Shown here in pieces: positions 7,098-17,154 of a stretch of DNA of 64,000 nucleotides. Where the stretch lies: assembly GCF_022410515.1 (NCBI RefSeq), contig NZ_JACSDI010000010.1, positions 1 through 64,000 of the forward strand, given 5' to 3'. A program made the position numbers and the translations under genes. Under the pieces are notes generated by a model. That model had not been told where the DNA came from. It searched no databases and saw nothing but the letters and a program-made list of their open reading frames with translations. The stretch's first letter is position 1. Every line of letters begins with the position of its first letter. Source of the stretch: Shewanella cutis (GTDB taxonomy: Bacteria > Pseudomonadota > Gammaproteobacteria > Enterobacterales > Shewanellaceae).

Positions 7098-8855
7098 TTA
7101 GAATAATTCAGCTGGCATCGCCATCGTGCTGGCATCACCCGCACGCACTTGTGCTAAATGATAGTCCGCTTTAGGCAATAACTTATCAAAATAGAATTTC
7201 GCAAGGTAAGCTTTCTGCTCGGCGAAGTTTTTATCCTCAGCACTCGGGACTTTATCCAACATGGCTAGCCAATAAAAACCATATACGCTATAACCAAAGG
7301 CATCTAAGAAGTCGACAGCACAGGCATTGATTAACGCTGGTTGTGTCAGTTTTTGCTCATTGATCGATTCGGCCACATTGACTAAGGCATCCAAACGAGC
7401 ACAAACGGCGGCAACTTTTACGCCATCGACCTGCGTGAACTCACGCATTTTTGCTTTTAATTCAGCCACAAACTCTTTTAGCGTCGCCAAGTTGTCACCC
7501 GTGACTTTTCTACCAAGGAAATCAATGGCTTGAATACCATTTGTCCCTTCATAGATTTGCGCGATACGGGTATCACGTACCAGTTGCTCAACGCCGGTTT
7601 CGCGAATATAACCATGCCCACCAAAGACTTGCTGCGCCATAATGGTGGCATCTAAACCACGGTCGGTTAAAAACGCTTTAGCGACAGGCGTTAATAAACC
7701 AACATAGCGGGCAGCTTTGGCTTTTACGTCATCTTGCGCATATTTAGCCAAATCGAGCTGCTTACCAGTAAATACAGACAACGCGCGCCCCGCTTCTGTC
7801 ATTGCGCGGATTGTCAGTAACATACGGCGTACATCGCCATGGACAATAATCGGATCAGAATCGCTCCCCGTGGGCGAACCACCGGCGGCAACGCCTTGAT
7901 TACGCTCTTTTGCATAATCGGCTGCCATTTGATATGCAGCTTGTGCGCTGCCAAGCCCTTGAATACCAATGGCTAAACGTTCGTAGTTCATCATTGTGAA
8001 CATGCAGACAAGGCCACGATTTGGCTCACCAATCAGATAACCTTTTGCCTCATCAAAGTTCATCACGCAGGTTGCAGAGCCCTTAAGGCCCATTTTGTGC
8101 TCAATGGACCCCACGCTAACACCGTTAGCCTCACCTAAGCAGCCATCATCTTTAACGGTGATTTTGGGCACGAGAAACAGTGAAATGCCTTTACTTTCTG
8201 GCAATTTTGCCAGCACTAAGTGAATGACGTTTTCGGTCAGATCGTGATCACCGCCAGTGATAAAGATTTTGCTGCCACTGATCGCATAACTGCCATCCTC
8301 CAATGGGACTGCGCGAGTGCGAATATTACGCAGATCAGAGCCAGCCTGTGGCTCTGTCATATCCATCGCTCCTGCCCATTCGCCGGAATATAACTTAGGT
8401 AAATAGGCTTGTTTTAATACTTCGCTGCCGTGGGCATTGATACATAAAGCGGCCCCCGCAGTTAACGAGCCATAAAGCGTAAACGCGTTACAGGCGCTAT
8501 AAGCCATTTCATCCACTAATACACCAAGCATTTTGGGCATGCCCATGCCACCAAACTCAGGCTCACCACATAAACCGACCCACCCGCCCTGGGAATATTG
8601 ATCATAAACCGCTTTATAACCATCGGGGGTGATCACGCGATTGTCTTGATGTAAAACACCTTGCTCATCACCAGCTCGGTTTAGCGGATGGATTAATTCA
8701 GCACTGATTTTTGCCGCTTCTTCAAGGATTGCATTGGCCGTATCCATATCAACCATTTCTGCAATATCAGGTAATTGTGACCAAGTATTGGGGGCATCAA
8801 AAACTTGTTCCAGTAAGAAACGCATATCTGCTAACGGGGCTTGGTAAGGATTCAT
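7098..8855 (-). CDS. Acyl-CoA dehydrogenase, long form with C-terminal extension
   Basis: FAD-dependent enzyme of beta-oxidation type. It has the N-terminal helical domain, the MTEPQAGSDL segment and beta-barrel middle domain (about 160-280), and the C-terminal helical domain with QQVFGGHGYIRETGVEQLVRD and the RIAQIYEGTNGIQAIDFLGRK signature, where the Glu of YEGT is the usual catalytic base. The extra ~130 residues after that are typical of the 580-600 aa group that also contains 3-methylmercaptopropionyl-CoA dehydrogenases; chain specificity cannot be told. A PsrA-like palindrome lies 23 bp before the start, consistent with fatty-acid control. Confidence 0.88.
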   Translation of the reverse strand: MNPYQAPLADMRFLLEQVFDAPNTWSQLPDIAEMVDMDTANAILEEAAKISAELIHPLNRAGDEQGVLHQDNRVITPDGYKAVYDQYSQGGWVGLCGEPEFGGMGMPKMLGVLVDEMAYSACNAFTLYGSLTAGAALCINAHGSEVLKQAYLPKLYSGEWAGAMDMTEPQAGSDLRNIRTRAVPLEDGSYAISGSKIFITGGDHDLTENVIHLVLAKLPESKGISLFLVPKITVKDDGCLGEANGVSVGSIEHKMGLKGSATCVMNFDEAKGYLIGEPNRGLVCMFTMMNYERLAIGIQGLGSAQAAYQMAADYAKERNQGVAAGGSPTGSDSDPIIVHGDVRRMLLTIRAMTEAGRALSVFTGKQLDLAKYAQDDVKAKAARYVGLLTPVAKAFLTDRGLDATIMAQQVFGGHGYIRETGVEQLVRDTRIAQIYEGTNGIQAIDFLGRKVTGDNLATLKEFVAELKAKMREFTQVDGVKVAAVCARLDALVNVAESINEQKLTQPALINACAVDFLDAFGYSVYGFYWLAMLDKVPSAEDKNFAEQKAYLAKFYFDKLLPKADYHLAQVRAGDASTMAMPAELF

Positions 8856-8877
8856 TGGGAGACTCTTAAACGTAGGA

Positions 8878-8895
8878 TTTAAACAGTTGTTTTAA
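8878..8895. promoter_or_regulatory. PsrA-like operator upstream of acyl-CoA dehydrogenase
   Basis: TTTAAACAGTTGTTTTAA, an 18-bp near-palindrome (7 of 8 positions symmetric per half) of the AAAC-N4-GTTT kind bound by the fatty-acid regulator PsrA. The same pattern, 15 of 18 identical, lies before fadH at 35343-35360. Confidence 0.5.
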
Positions 8896-8995
8896 TTTAT
8901 ACCAGTTCTATACAGAAAACAATCTCATTACAAATTCACCGTGATACAATGCGCAAATAGACACACAGCGTCAGACTGAAGAACAGGCAATAAAA

Positions 8996-9019
8996 AACCC
9001 TTAAGTTGCCTTAAGGGTT
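8996..9019 (-). terminator. Terminator of the DUF2058 gene
   Basis: A perfect 10-bp stem, AACCCTTAAG / CTTAAGGGTT, with a 4-nt loop. On the minus strand it is followed by a T-run, so it ends transcription from the DUF2058 gene. Confidence 0.85.
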
Positions 9020-9078
9020 GTAGTGTAGCCAGAATTGAACTAGGTTGTCGTCGGCTTAGCTCACGATTAACGTATTGA

Positions 9079-9621
9079 TTACCACATTAAATCATCTGGG
9101 ATCGCATAATCAGCGTAAGGGTCATCTTCGACTTCTACTGCCTTGCCCGCGTCCTGCTGCCATAAATAGCCACACCATTGTGGCACCAATAGATTCACAC
9201 GTTCGGCAAGCTTATGGGGGACTAGATAGCTCTTATCTTCGTATCGAACAATCCCTAATTGCCCTTTTAGCAACTCGGATTGAATTTTCTCATCGATATA
9301 GACAGAGTAAATTTTATTGTCGAGCGTATAGTTGAATTTGATCTCGGCATGACTTGGGATCTTGATAGCAAATTGCGTGAATTCACTCACTAATCCACGC
9401 ACTTGTCCACGGGCAGTTGCCTCTGCAAAGCGTTGCTCATTGAGGGCTTTGTCTTTTTCAGCTTGTAAGCGTTTTTGCTCGGCAATCTCGAGTTTTAACG
9501 CGCTTGAGCCATCGTCAACCCGCGCCTTTTTATCACGACGCTTTTGCGTTTTCACATCACGCACTTTTTGTTTACTGGCAAGTCCAGCTTTCAGTAGCTG
9601 CTCTTGTAATGCATTCGCCAT
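9079..9621 (-). CDS. yaiL: DUF2058 (YaiL-like) protein
   Basis: A 180-aa protein of the YaiL family. The first ~90 residues are highly charged and helical (LLKAGLASKQKVRDVKTQKRRDKK, then an Ala/Glu/Gln coiled stretch), and the C-terminal half is a compact alpha/beta part ending in acidic DDPYADYAIPDDLMW. The basic N-terminus has led the family to be described as nucleic-acid associated; the biochemical role is unclear. A hairpin terminator lies downstream, and the SDR gene ends upstream with a 45-bp gap. Confidence 0.85.
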   Translation of the reverse strand: MANALQEQLLKAGLASKQKVRDVKTQKRRDKKARVDDGSSALKLEIAEQKRLQAEKDKALNEQRFAEATARGQVRGLVSEFTQFAIKIPSHAEIKFNYTLDNKIYSVYIDEKIQSELLKGQLGIVRYEDKSYLVPHKLAERVNLLVPQWCGYLWQQDAGKAVEVEDDPYADYAIPDDLMW

Positions 9622-9666
9622 GGATTTTCACCCGATTTTTTATTAAATAAATGAGTTATAACTATT

Positions 9667-10494
9667 TTAGTTACTGCCCTTTGCTGCTAATTCACCTAAG
9701 GCTGTCATCGCGATACTGGCGCCGCCCAGTGACCAACCACCATCGACGGGAAGAACTACTCCCGTGATATAGGATGCCAGCTCAGAGCCTAAAAATAACG
9801 CTGCGTTGGCAATATCTTGCCCTTCGCCATTGCGTTTTAACGGTACAGATTGTGCCACTTGCTGCTGAAGGACCGCACTTGGCGCTAAACGATTAAAGCC
9901 TTCTGTGCCTGTAATCGGGCCTGGAATAATGGAGTTAATTCGAATTCCTTCACAGCCCCATTCAATCGCTAATGTGCGTGTTAGCATATCAACTCCTGCT
10001 TTTGCAGCGCACACATGGGCCTGCATTGGCATCGCTATCGATGCCTGCGGCGCAGAAATTTGAATAATATTACCCTGTGGGCGACGCAGTAAAGGATAAG
10101 CCGTTTTCAGCACTTGGAAACTGCCCAACAAATCAATATCCATCACCGCTTTAAAGCCATTTGCCGAAAGTTTCGCGGCGGTTGCAGGGAAGTTTCCTGC
10201 AGCGCCGCTAACTAACACATCAATAAAGCCAAACTCAGAGGCTATCGTCTCAAAACCTTGTTCAACAGCGACTAAGTCTCTCACATCAAAACTCACCCCA
10301 AGGTGGATACCCTCTGGATGCGCTTGTTTAAGCTGTAACACAGCGGCGTCGACCTTATCTTGGCTACGACTCGCCACCGCCACATTGGCACCCGCTTGTG
10401 CAAACGCAATGGCGATTGCGAGATTTATACCACTGGTACCACCGACAACGACAACATTCTTACCTTGATAATTACACATCGTAGTATTGAGCAT
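9667..10494 (-). CDS. SDR oxidoreductase, 2,4-dienoyl-CoA reductase (DECR2) type
   Basis: Short-chain dehydrogenase of 275 aa with a Rossmann glycine motif (GGTSGINLAIA, about 18-28) and an NAD(P)-site NxAG-like SGAAGNFP. The usual YxxxK catalytic pair is changed: where Tyr is expected the sequence reads AHVCAAKAG, keeping the Lys only. Together with NSIIPGPITGTEGFNRL this is the pattern of mammalian DECR2-type 2,4-dienoyl-CoA reductases, which also lack that Tyr. It likely reduces unsaturated acyl-CoA in beta-oxidation, parallel to the unrelated fadH at 33312. The start could be the Met at residue 6. The substrate is inferred. Confidence 0.75.
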   Translation of the reverse strand: MLNTTMCNYQGKNVVVVGGTSGINLAIAIAFAQAGANVAVASRSQDKVDAAVLQLKQAHPEGIHLGVSFDVRDLVAVEQGFETIASEFGFIDVLVSGAAGNFPATAAKLSANGFKAVMDIDLLGSFQVLKTAYPLLRRPQGNIIQISAPQASIAMPMQAHVCAAKAGVDMLTRTLAIEWGCEGIRINSIIPGPITGTEGFNRLAPSAVLQQQVAQSVPLKRNGEGQDIANAALFLGSELASYITGVVLPVDGGWSLGGASIAMTALGELAAKGSN

Positions 10495-10569
10495 GGGCGT
10501 TCTCCGTGAACGGTTAAAGTGAGTCGCGAATGTAATCCTTAACAGCTAAAAATGGTGCAAATCTGTACA

Positions 10570-11268
10570 CTAAACCAAAGATTGATGAATCGCCTGCAGC
10601 GCAGTCAGAGGATCTGTCGCCTTAGTGATCGGACGACCAATCACTAAATAATCAGCACCGGCGGCAAGCGCCTCTGGCGGCGTCATCACGCGGTGTTGGT
10701 CACCAACATCACTACCGACAGGTCGAATGCCTGGGGTAATCAATTTAAAGTCTTGACCTAATAATGACTTAAGCACGCTCGCCTCTTGGGCCGAACAGAC
10801 AACACCATCAAGTTCTGCCTGTTTAGTCAATTTAGCTAAACGCTGAACATGCTCAAATGCTGGCACATCAATACCTATCAATTTAAGGTCTTCATCGCTC
10901 ATTGAGGTTAATACCGTCACGGCAATCAGCATTGGCGCCTCTTTACCGTAAGGCTGCAAAGCCTTTTTTGCCGCTTCCATCATGGCCGGGCCGCCGCTGG
11001 CATGGACGTTTGTCATCCACACCCCAAGTTCCGCTGCTGCAGCTACGGCTTTAGCAACAGTATTGGGAATATCGTGAAACTTTAAGTCAAGGAAAAGATC
11101 AAAGCCACGTTCGTGGATATCTTTCACCAGTTGCGGGCCAAACAGGGTAAACATTTCTTTGCCGACTTTCAGGCGACACATGTTGGGATCGAGTTGATCT
11201 ATCAATTGTAAAGCGTGGTTTTTATTATCGTAATCAAGCGCTACGAGGATAGGTTTAGTTGTCATCAT
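10570..11268 (-). CDS. pyrF: Orotidine-5'-phosphate decarboxylase
   Basis: Last step of UMP synthesis, decarboxylating OMP. A TIM barrel of 232 aa with the catalytic [10 protein letters not shown] motif (Asp61, Lys63, Asp66) and the phosphate-binding end TPGIRP plus [11 protein letters not shown]. It lies downstream of lapB on the same strand with a 39-bp gap, as in enterobacteria, and is probably part of the lapA-lapB-pyrF transcript. The start could equally be the second Met. Confidence 0.96.
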   Translation of the reverse strand: MMTTKPILVALDYDNKNHALQLIDQLDPNMCRLKVGKEMFTLFGPQLVKDIHERGFDLFLDLKFHDIPNTVAKAVAAAAELGVWMTNVHASGGPAMMEAAKKALQPYGKEAPMLIAVTVLTSMSDEDLKLIGIDVPAFEHVQRLAKLTKQAELDGVVCSAQEASVLKSLLGQDFKLITPGIRPVGSDVGDQHRVMTPPEALAAGADYLVIGRPITKATDPLTALQAIHQSLV

Positions 11269-11307
11269 CTCTCCAACAGGGTTACACTAACTAGATATTT
11301 CAAAAGG

Positions 11308-12468
11308 TTATTCACCGTCCAAGCCTCGGATCCGTTTAATGGTGCCCCATTTTTTGCAAGAAGGACAATGCCAATATAGTGTATGGGATGGGAAACCACA
11401 TTCTTTACAGCGGTAGCTTGGACGGAATTTAATTTGTTGTTCTACAAGTTGCTCTAGCATCGTCAAACTTTGTTTGGCTTGCCCTTCTTCTGCTTGGCGA
11501 AGATGCATCTGCATTAAGTGCTGAAATCCCTTCATAGTAGGATGGCGATAAAGCGCATCTAGCACCATGTTTTCGGCGGCTTTTAGCTCATCAAGGTTTA
11601 TCATATGTTGGGCAAGCGCCACCACTACGGATGCGCCAGCGCCTTCCGCCATTGCACCAGCCAATAACTCTTGATAGCCCTCATTATCTTGGGTATCGCG
11701 ATACACTTGTTTCGCTGTCGGCAATGCATCGGCAAAAAGCTCAATATCGACCTTTTTGAGGGCTATCAGCATAGATTTACACTGGCTGTAATCCTTCGCA
11801 TCGAGAAATTTCTTGGCAAGGGTCAGTAAAGCTCGGCCACATTTAGGATCTTGTTTTAAGGCTTGCTGCAGTAACTTGATCTTCTCTGCATCATCGCTGG
11901 CTTCATCGGCAAGCTGACAATAAAAATGTGCTGTAATCGGTTTGAGCACCTGCTGACGTTTACGGCTTAAACGTTTGGTGATGTCGATAGCCTTTTGCCA
12001 TTCCTTAATCACTTGGTAAATCGCAATTAATTGTGTCTCTGACTCTTCACTATGGTCATCTTGACTGACTAAATTTAGAAAAATTTCCTCGGCGCGATCA
12101 TAAAATCCCGCTGCAAGATAGTCTTTACCCAGCTCCATCATGGCGATATCGCGCTGCTCATTGGTCAATGTTGGGCGGGCAATTAAGTTTTGGTGAATAC
12201 GAATCGAGCGGTCAACTTCACCGCGCTTACGGAATAAAGAACCAAGGGAGAGATGGGTATCGATGGTTTCATCGTCCACATCAAGCATACTGATAAACAA
12301 GTCGACCGCTTTGTCCGACTCGTTAGACAACAAGAAATTCAAGCCAGTGAAATAATCACGACTTAATTGTTTACGCTGATTACTCTGATTTTGCCTTATA
12401 CTCCGTCGTCCCATATACCAACCGTAACCGGCAGCTATTGGGAGCAACAGGAAGAGGATCTCAAGCAT
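11308..12468 (-). CDS. lapB: Lipopolysaccharide assembly protein B
   Basis: Inner-membrane adaptor that couples LPS synthesis to degradation of LpxC by FtsH. A single N-terminal anchor (about 1-18, ending GWYMGRRS) is followed by tandem TPR repeats over about residues 35-330, and the last 35 residues carry a rubredoxin-like metal site, CKEC ... CPSC, which is diagnostic. At 386 aa it matches E. coli LapB (389). Its start overlaps or abuts lapA (1 bp apart), so the two are translationally linked. Confidence 0.95.
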   Translation of the reverse strand: MLEILFLLLPIAAGYGWYMGRRSIRQNQSNQRKQLSRDYFTGLNFLLSNESDKAVDLFISMLDVDDETIDTHLSLGSLFRKRGEVDRSIRIHQNLIARPTLTNEQRDIAMMELGKDYLAAGFYDRAEEIFLNLVSQDDHSEESETQLIAIYQVIKEWQKAIDITKRLSRKRQQVLKPITAHFYCQLADEASDDAEKIKLLQQALKQDPKCGRALLTLAKKFLDAKDYSQCKSMLIALKKVDIELFADALPTAKQVYRDTQDNEGYQELLAGAMAEGAGASVVVALAQHMINLDELKAAENMVLDALYRHPTMKGFQHLMQMHLRQAEEGQAKQSLTMLEQLVEQQIKFRPSYRCKECGFPSHTLYWHCPSCKKWGTIKRIRGLDGE

Positions 12469-12469
12469 A

Positions 12470-12745
12470 TTAGGCGTCTACACCTTGAGGTTTTTTAGCG
12501 GTTTGAAGCGTTAATTTCTTTCTCGTCGCCGCTAAAGCCAATTTGAGTTTGACAATATAATAGCTCGCCACGAGCCAACTGAGCATGAAGCCCGTAAAGA
12601 AAACCACCGCTAACACGACGGGTAAACGGTACTCACCCTGAGCCACAAAGTAGCTGATTGTCACTACTTGTTCATTACGTGCGCCAAATACTAAAGCCAC
12701 GATAAATAACAGTGCCACAAGGACTGTCGCTACAAAAGATTTCAC
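12470..12745 (-). CDS. lapA: Lipopolysaccharide assembly protein A
   Basis: A 91-aa inner-membrane protein (former DUF1049). Two transmembrane helices, about 3-21 and 42-64, flank a short NEQVVTISYFVAQGEYRLPV segment typical of the family, followed by a basic cytoplasmic tail. It works with LapB in LPS assembly control. It stands directly before lapB. Confidence 0.93.
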   Translation of the reverse strand: MKSFVATVLVALLFIVALVFGARNEQVVTISYFVAQGEYRLPVVLAVVFFTGFMLSWLVASYYIVKLKLALAATRKKLTLQTAKKPQGVDA

Positions 12746-12828
12746 GTCGGACTCCCTAACTGCCTTTCAATTTTCTGATTATCCAAGAAATTTACTAAGC
12801 TGACCAGCTTTGCCTTCCATTAGGTATA

Positions 12829-12854
12829 AAAAAGCCCCCTTGCGGAGGCTTTTT
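12829..12854 (-). terminator. ihfB terminator
   Basis: GC-rich stem with the minus-strand form AAAGCCTCC-GCAA-GGGGGCTTT followed by a T-run. It separates ihfB from lapA. Confidence 0.8.
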
Positions 12855-12867
12855 GCAATGCGGTCAA

Positions 12868-13155
12868 TTAAACATTGACAGCGTCAACGCGTTCGCGCAG
12901 TTCTTTGCCTGGCTTAAAGTGCGGGACGTATTTGCCTTCCAATTCGACTGATGAACCAGTCTTTGGATTGCGGCCAGTACGCGGCGCACGATAATGAAGC
13001 GAGAAACTACCAAAGCCACGGATCTCAATACGATCACCGCTTTCTAATGTCGTTGCCATTTGCTCCAACATCTCTTTGATTGCGCCTTCTACCTCTTTCG
13101 CCGACAGCTGCGACTGCCTGGTGGCGAGTTTTTCGATCAGTTCGGATTTTGTCAT
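12868..13155 (-). CDS. ihfB: Integration host factor subunit beta
   Basis: A 95-aa DNA-bending protein that pairs with IhfA. The family signature [21 protein letters not shown], containing the arm-tip proline, is present around residues 47-67, and the start [14 protein letters not shown] is typical of IhfB. It lies 72 bp downstream of rpsA on the same strand, the conserved gammaproteobacterial order, with a hairpin between them. Confidence 0.97.
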
Positions 13156-13195
13156 CCTAGCTATCCCCTATTATCAAGCCAAACACAGTCACCTA

Positions 13196-13216
13196 ATGGG
13201 GAGAAAATCTCCCCAT
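13196..13216. promoter_or_regulatory. Hairpin between rpsA and ihfB
   Basis: A perfect 9-bp inverted repeat, ATGGGGAGA / TCTCCCCAT, with a 3-nt loop, 11 bp after the rpsA stop. The minus-strand side has no T-run, so it looks more like a stability or processing element than a full terminator. Confidence 0.5.
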
Positions 13217-13227
13217 ACAACAGGCGA

Positions 13228-14895
13228 TTATTTGCGAGCTGCTTTAAACGCTTCAGCCATTGCATTACTAATAACAGCGTCTTCTTGTTTATTCAAGGTC
13301 GCCATTACTTCTTTTTCTTCAGCTTCGTCTTTCGCTTTGATTGACAGGCTGATAGAACGGTTCTTACGGTCAACACCCATGAACTTAGCTTCGATTGCGT
13401 CACCTACTGAGTAAACAGTAGATGCATCTTCGATGCGCTCACGGCTGATGTCAGCTACACGGATGTAACCTTCAACAGTATCAGCCAGTTCAACAGTCAC
13501 ACCTTTAGCATCAACAGCAGAAACAGTACCGTGTACGATAGTACCTTTCTTCTTGTCAGCTAAGTAAGCGTTGAATGGGTCGTCTTCAGTTTGTTTAACA
13601 CCTAAGCTGATACGCTCACGCTCTGGGTCAACAGACAGAACCACTGCGTGGATTTCGTCGCCTTTCTTGTACTCAGATACTGCGTCTTCGCCAGTGCCGT
13701 TCCAAGAAATGTCAGACAGGTGAACTAAACCATCGATACCGCCGTCAAGACCGATGAAGATACCGAAGTCAGTGATTGACTTGATCTTACCAGAAACCTT
13801 GTCGCCTTTGTTGTAACGAGTTGCGAAGTCATCCCATGGGTTGGTCTTACATTGCTTCAGACCTAGAGAAATACGACGACGCTCTTCATCGATGTCCAGA
13901 ACCAGAACTTCAACTTCATCACCTAAGTTAACCACTTTAGATGGGTGGATGTTCTTGTTAGTCCAATCCATTTCAGAAACGTGAACTAAACCTTCAACGC
14001 CTTCTTCGATTTCAACGAAACAGCCGTAGTCAGTCAGGTTAGTTACGCGACCAGTTAACTTAGTGTTTTCTGGATAGCGCTTGCTGATTTCTAACCATGG
14101 ATCTTCGCCAAGTTGTTTCAGACCTAGAGATACACGAGTGCGCTCACGATCGTACTTCAGAACTTTAACGTTGATTTCGTCACCAACATTTACGATTTCA
14201 GATGGGTGCTTAACGCGTTTCCATGCCATATCAGTGATATGTAACAGACCGTCAACGCCACCTAAATCTACGAATGCACCGTAGTCAGTCAGGTTCTTAA
14301 CGATACCTTTAACTGCTTGACCTTCTTGCAGGTTTTCTAACAGTGCATCACGCTCAGCGCTGCTTTCTGATTCGATAACTGCACGACGAGAAACAACAAC
14401 GTTGTTACGCTTCTGGTCTAGTTTGATAACTTTGAATTCTAATTCTTTGTACTCTAAGTGAGCGGTATCGCGAACTGGGCGCACGTCAACTAGAGAACCT
14501 GGTAAGAAGGCACGGATACCGTTTAATTCAACAGTGAAACCGCCTTTCACTTTACCATTGATGATACCGATTACAGTTTCAGCATCTTCGTAAGCTTTTT
14601 CCAGAACGATCCAAGCTTCGTGACGTTTCGCTTTTTCGCGAGACAGTTGAGTCTCACCGAAGCCGTCTTCAACAGAGTCAAGAGCTACGTCAACTTCATC
14701 ACCAACAGCAATTTCTAAAACGCCTTGAGCGTTTTTGAATTGTTCAGCTGGGATTGGGCTTTCAGACTTCAGACCTGCATCAACCAAAACCATACCGTTT
14801 TCGATAGCAACTACAGTACCACGAACGATAGAGCCTGGACGGAATTCCAGAGTTTGAAGGGATTGTTCAAATAGATCAGCAAAAGATTCAGTCAT
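13228..14895 (-). CDS. rpsA: 30S ribosomal protein S1
   Basis: Binds mRNA and brings it to the small subunit. At 555 aa it contains six S1 OB-fold repeats; repeats 3-6 are clearest, each with a GxVxxxTDYGxFVxL-like core and a closing LGLKQ, and the first two bind the ribosome. Codon use is strongly biased, as for a highly expressed gene. It lies between cmk upstream and ihfB downstream, all on the minus strand. The ~100-bp leader (14896-14997) would be the place for the known S1 autogenous control, but no specific element was identified. Confidence 0.98.
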   Translation of the reverse strand: MTESFADLFEQSLQTLEFRPGSIVRGTVVAIENGMVLVDAGLKSESPIPAEQFKNAQGVLEIAVGDEVDVALDSVEDGFGETQLSREKAKRHEAWIVLEKAYEDAETVIGIINGKVKGGFTVELNGIRAFLPGSLVDVRPVRDTAHLEYKELEFKVIKLDQKRNNVVVSRRAVIESESSAERDALLENLQEGQAVKGIVKNLTDYGAFVDLGGVDGLLHITDMAWKRVKHPSEIVNVGDEINVKVLKYDRERTRVSLGLKQLGEDPWLEISKRYPENTKLTGRVTNLTDYGCFVEIEEGVEGLVHVSEMDWTNKNIHPSKVVNLGDEVEVLVLDIDEERRRISLGLKQCKTNPWDDFATRYNKGDKVSGKIKSITDFGIFIGLDGGIDGLVHLSDISWNGTGEDAVSEYKKGDEIHAVVLSVDPERERISLGVKQTEDDPFNAYLADKKKGTIVHGTVSAVDAKGVTVELADTVEGYIRVADISRERIEDASTVYSVGDAIEAKFMGVDRKNRSISLSIKAKDEAEEKEVMATLNKQEDAVISNAMAEAFKAARK

Positions 14896-14997
14896 GTTTA
14901 AGTTACTTTAATGTAATAAACCACAGTCAATCCTAGACGTGGAGTCAGTCAAATTATCCGTATCATCCTTAATACGAATACCTATCCGAGCAATAAT

Positions 14998-15690
14998 TTA
15001 GTTAGTGCTGGATAATTGTTGGTTGATGTAGTTGAGCGCGAGCTCAAGTACTTCATCAATACCTTTATCGCTTGTATCGATAACGAGCGCATTCTCGGCC
15101 GGGACCAATGGTGCCACTGGACGATTCATATCGCGGTCGTCTCGCTCGATAATTTCAGCTAAAAGGCGCTCGATATTAACATCGAAGCCCTTGTCCTGCA
15201 ACTGATTATAGCGTCTTTGGGCACGCTCCTGTGCAGATGCGGTTAAATATAATTTAGCCGATGCGGTTGGGAAAACAACCGTCCCCATATCGCGACCATC
15301 GGCAATCAATCCGGGAGCGGTTCTAAAGGCACGTTGGCGACGCAATAAGGCTTCCCTTACTCGGGGAAACGCAGCCACTTTAGAGGCGGCATTAGAACAT
15401 TCTTGGGTACGTATCGCAGTGGTGACGTCTTCACCTTCTAGAATAACTTGAACTGGATCTTTTTCATTGCCTGTCAAAAATTTCACATCAAGGTGTGAAG
15501 CCAGCAATGTGATGGATTCTTCATTTTCCAGTTCTACGTCGTGATGAATGGCAGCCAGCGCAAGTACTCGATAAATTGCACCACTATCAAGCAGTTGCCA
15601 TCCTAGATGCTTAGCCAGTAATTGGCTAATTGTTCCTTTACCAGCACCACTTGGGCCGTCGATTGTGACTACAGGAGCCCGTTCAGACAT
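14998..15690 (-). CDS. cmk: Cytidylate kinase
   Basis: Phosphorylates CMP and dCMP with ATP. The P-loop GPSGAGKGT is at residues 12-20, the NMP-binding region contains SGAIYR, and the [11 protein letters not shown] motif and the lid [10 protein letters not shown] follow. At 230 aa it is the usual bacterial length. It lies between aroA and rpsA on the same strand. The start has a GGAGG-like element in the preceding bases. Confidence 0.97.
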   Translation of the reverse strand: MSERAPVVTIDGPSGAGKGTISQLLAKHLGWQLLDSGAIYRVLALAAIHHDVELENEESITLLASHLDVKFLTGNEKDPVQVILEGEDVTTAIRTQECSNAASKVAAFPRVREALLRRQRAFRTAPGLIADGRDMGTVVFPTASAKLYLTASAQERAQRRYNQLQDKGFDVNIERLLAEIIERDDRDMNRPVAPLVPAENALVIDTSDKGIDEVLELALNYINQQLSSTN

Positions 15691-15808
15691 ACATTCCTCC
15701 GCAAAAAATAATCATCATCCGTGAGTTCATAAGTAGAGCCCCGAAAATGAGCGCGCCGCATTATACAATAATACCCAAATAAAATCCGTGGATTTTTCAT
15801 GAAGTTTA

Positions 15809-15830
15809 GAAGCCGCTCAAATACGGCTTC
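15809..15830. terminator. Hairpin between aroA and cmk
   Basis: GAAGCCG and CGGCTTC are paired with an 8-nt loop. The T-run is on the plus-strand side, where no gene precedes it; on the minus strand the tail is not T-rich. It may be an attenuator or processing site in the aroA-cmk transcript. Confidence 0.35.
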
Positions 15831-15873
15831 TTTTATTTGATATGCCCATATGCCAATCTGTTATCAGAAAACA

Positions 15874-17154
15874 TTAGGCATTGAGGCTGGCGAATTGAAC
15901 AAAATAGTCAGGGAAGGTTTTTGAGGTGCAATCGGGATCATTGATGGTGATACCGCAGTCGGCAAAGGCTAACATGGAGAAGCACATGGCCATGCGGTGG
16001 TCGTTATAGGTGTCAATCTCTGCAGTATTGAGTACATCCGGCGGAGTGATTTTAATGTAATCATGTCCCTCCTCCACTAACGCACCAACTTTACGCAACT
16101 CAGTTGCCATCGCCGCTAAGCGGTCAGTCTCTTTGATGCGCCAGTTGTAGATATTGCGAATAACAGTTGTGCCTTTCGCAAATAAGGCGGCCGTTGCAAT
16201 GGTCATGGCCGCATCGGGAATATGGTTCATATCTAAATCAACCGCGGTTAACGGTGCACCGCGGGCAATAATGTAATCATCGCCCCACTCAATATCGGCG
16301 CCCATTTTTTCCAGCACATCGGCAAATTTGACATCGCCCTGAATGCTTAAACGGCCAACGCCAGTGACTTTTACTTCACCGCCTTTAATGGCTCCCGCCG
16401 CTAAAAAGTACGATGCAGAAGAGGCATCCCCTTCCACTAACACTTTACCCGGAGACACATACTGCTGCCCGGCTGGGATCTCAAAGCGGGCATAGTCATG
16501 GTTAATCACTTGAACGCCAAACTGTGCCATCAGGGCTAGGGTAATGTCGATATAAGGCTTTGAAACCAGTTCACCTTTAACATGAATATTCACGCTGCCC
16601 TTAGCGAGGGGCGCAACCATTAACAGCGCGGTTAAAAATTGGCTTGAGAGGTCCCCGGCAATTTCCACATCGCCACCATTTAGGCCAGTCGCATTAATGG
16701 TCAATGGCGGAAAACCATCATTTTTAAGGTAAACAATATTGGCACCTAGTTGTCTTAAGGCATTGACCAAATCGCCTATTGGACGCTCTTCCATGCGCGG
16801 CTCGCCAGTTAAGGTAAACTCACCTTGGCCTAAGGTTAAAGCGGCGCATAGCGGACGCATGGCCGTGCCTGCATTTCCTAAAAATAGGGTTTGCGCCTGC
16901 TCCGATGACATCACGCCCCCTAATCCGCTCAACTCGCATACGGTATTGTTATGGGATAAACGATACTCAACCCCTAATTGCTTAAGGGAAGCCAGCATAT
17001 GGCGAATATCATCTGAGTCAAGCAAATTGGTGAGCCTAGTCGTGCCTTGGGCTAAGGTCGCCAAGAGCAAGGCACGGTTTGAAATACTTTTCGAGCCGGG
17101 AATATTAATCTCACCACGGACTTGCACAACAGGTTCAAGACGTAATTGCTTCAT
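15874..17154 (-). CDS. aroA: 3-phosphoshikimate 1-carboxyvinyltransferase (EPSP synthase)
   Basis: Sixth step of the shikimate pathway, joining PEP to shikimate-3-phosphate. The class I signatures [11 protein letters not shown] (about 90-100) and the later [19 protein letters not shown] are intact. The start is set at 17154 (MKQLRLEPV), giving 426 aa against 427 for E. coli; an upstream in-frame start would add 14 residues. The gene heads the minus-strand cmk-rpsA group. Gly96 and Pro101-type residues are unchanged, so it is the glyphosate-sensitive form by sequence. Confidence 0.97.
   Translation of the reverse strand: MKQLRLEPVVQVRGEINIPGSKSISNRALLLATLAQGTTRLTNLLDSDDIRHMLASLKQLGVEYRLSHNNTVCELSGLGGVMSSEQAQTLFLGNAGTAMRPLCAALTLGQGEFTLTGEPRMEERPIGDLVNALRQLGANIVYLKNDGFPPLTINATGLNGGDVEIAGDLSSQFLTALLMVAPLAKGSVNIHVKGELVSKPYIDITLALMAQFGVQVINHDYARFEIPAGQQYVSPGKVLVEGDASSASYFLAAGAIKGGEVKVTGVGRLSIQGDVKFADVLEKMGADIEWGDDYIIARGAPLTAVDLDMNHIPDAAMTIATAALFAKGTTVIRNIYNWRIKETDRLAAMATELRKVGALVEEGHDYIKITPPDVLNTAEIDTYNDHRMAMCFSMLAFADCGITINDPDCTSKTFPDYFVQFASLNA

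Noticed and set aside
9001..9060. Possible tRNA-like stretch after the DUF2058 terminator
   Set aside because: No cloverleaf or anticodon arm could be formed.
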